Below are positions 5,089 to 5,527 of a stretch of DNA of 5,527 nt, one piece after another. Position 1 is the stretch's first letter. Each line of letters begins with the position of its first letter. The notes below the pieces were generated by a model that was not told the DNA's origin, made no database searches, and saw only the letters and a list, made by a program, of their open reading frames with translations. The position numbers and the translations under genes are program-made. Source of the stretch: UBA1731 sp963626295 (lineage in GTDB: Bacteria > Verrucomicrobiota > Kiritimatiellia > RFP12 > UBA1067); the NCBI GenBank assembly GCA_963626295.1, contig CAVFWS010000117.1, positions 1-5,527 on the forward strand. The letters run 5' to 3'.

Positions 5089-5527
5089 TCATACGTTTTC
5101 GTGCTTGCCGTAGTAGGCGTTGAGATACATCTGCCTGATCTCGCTCATCAGCGGGTAGCGCGGATTCGCGCCGGTGCACTGGTCGTCGAACGCCTGCTCC
5201 GTCATGGCGTCGAGGCGTTCGAGGAAGTCCTTCTCGTCCGGCGCGTAGTCGCGGATCGTGGGCTTGATGCCGATGCGCCTCTGGAGTTCGCGGATCGCCT
5301 TCACGAGGTTCTCGAACTTCTCGTTCACCGTCTTGCCGCCAAGGCCAAGCTCGTCGGCGATCTCCGCGTAGCGCTCCATCGTATGCGGGTGGTCGTACTG
5401 CGGGAACGTGCCCATCTTGCGCGGGACCGGGCTTGCGTTGAAGCGGAGCACCTCCTCCATCATCAGGGCGTTCGCGATGCCGTGCGGGATGTGGTGGAAC
5501 GCGCCGAGCTTGTGCGCCATCGAGTGC
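5089..5527 (-). CDS. adhE: Bifunctional acetaldehyde-CoA/alcohol dehydrogenase AdhE, C-terminal part (5' end outside window)
   Basis: The last 145 residues of the iron-dependent alcohol dehydrogenase domain. AdhE reduces acetyl-CoA to acetaldehyde and then to ethanol with NADH, regenerating NAD+ in fermentation, and forms cytoplasmic filaments (spirosomes). Visible signatures are HSMAHKLGAFHHIPHG, in which the first and last His are 14 residues apart and match the iron ligands His723 and His737 of E. coli AdhE. Then come ANALMMEEVLRFNA, FPQYDHP, RYAEIADELGLGG and the very characteristic AFDDQCTGANPRYPLMSEI near the C-terminus. The latter distinguishes AdhE from single-domain iron alcohol dehydrogenases. 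The N-terminal aldehyde dehydrogenase half is beyond the window, so bifunctionality is inferred from this close match. No terminator is seen before the kinase gene. Confidence 0.95.
   Translation of the reverse strand, partial: HSMAHKLGAFHHIPHGIANALMMEEVLRFNASPVPRKMGTFPQYDHPHTMERYAEIADELGLGGKTVNEKFENLVKAIRELQRRIGIKPTIRDYAPDEKDFLERLDAMTEQAFDDQCTGANPRYPLMSEIRQMYLNAYYGKHENV

Noticed and set aside
4029..5123. Long open frame (364 codons) on the plus strand opposite the kinase gene
   Set aside because: It is rich in Arg, His, Val and Leu with no recognisable domain, and the minus strand carries clear APH motifs with a good ribosome binding site. It is an antisense shadow caused by high GC.

Overview
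The window is GC-rich bacterial DNA, packed with genes. It carries a lipoprotein signal (so a Gram-negative-type envelope), a PKD-like surface or exported protein, a sialic-acid-type catabolic cluster and the fermentative enzyme AdhE. Together these suggest a fermentative, glycan-using anaerobe. A kelch mutarotase module lying next to a sodium:solute symporter is, from memory, a pattern seen in the PVC group (Verrucomicrobiota, Kiritimatiellota, Planctomycetota). A gut or rumen member of that group is my best guess, but it is inference and no rRNA or marker gene is present to test it.

Layout, left to right. (1) 2-229, plus: the 3' end of a protein finishing in a PKD-like beta-sandwich domain. 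(2) 236-1613, plus: a secreted kelch (NanM-like mutarotase) N-terminus that stops after about 95 residues and runs, in a different frame, into a sodium:solute symporter missing its first membrane helices. This looks like a large internal deletion, or an assembly join, in a kelch-symporter locus. (3) 1610-2527, plus: an N-acetylneuraminate lyase-type aldolase overlapping the symporter stop by ATGA. (4) 2655-3563, plus: a LysR regulator with its own extended -10 promoter and a perfect 13-bp palindrome on the promoter. (5) 3709-4143, plus: a small lipoprotein of unknown function, also with an extended -10 promoter. (6) 4170-4209: a 12-bp stem hairpin between convergent genes. (7) 4233-5066, minus: an APH/choline-kinase-fold phosphotransferase with a Lys/Ala/Glu-rich tail. 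(8) 5089 to the window end, minus: the C-terminus of bifunctional aldehyde/alcohol dehydrogenase AdhE, 22 nt upstream of the kinase.

How they fit: kelch mutarotase (anomer conversion in the periplasm), Na+-coupled symporter (uptake) and DapA/NanA-family lyase (cleavage to N-acetylmannosamine plus pyruvate) form a classic sialic acid entry route; later steps (NanE, NanK, NagA, NagB) are not in the window. The broken middle of this module, and a lyase with changes at usually conserved substrate-side positions, put the intact function in doubt. The right-hand AdhE-kinase pair is a separate, oppositely oriented unit. No gene-free stretch exceeds 300 bases. I saw no tRNA, rRNA, CRISPR array or transposase.
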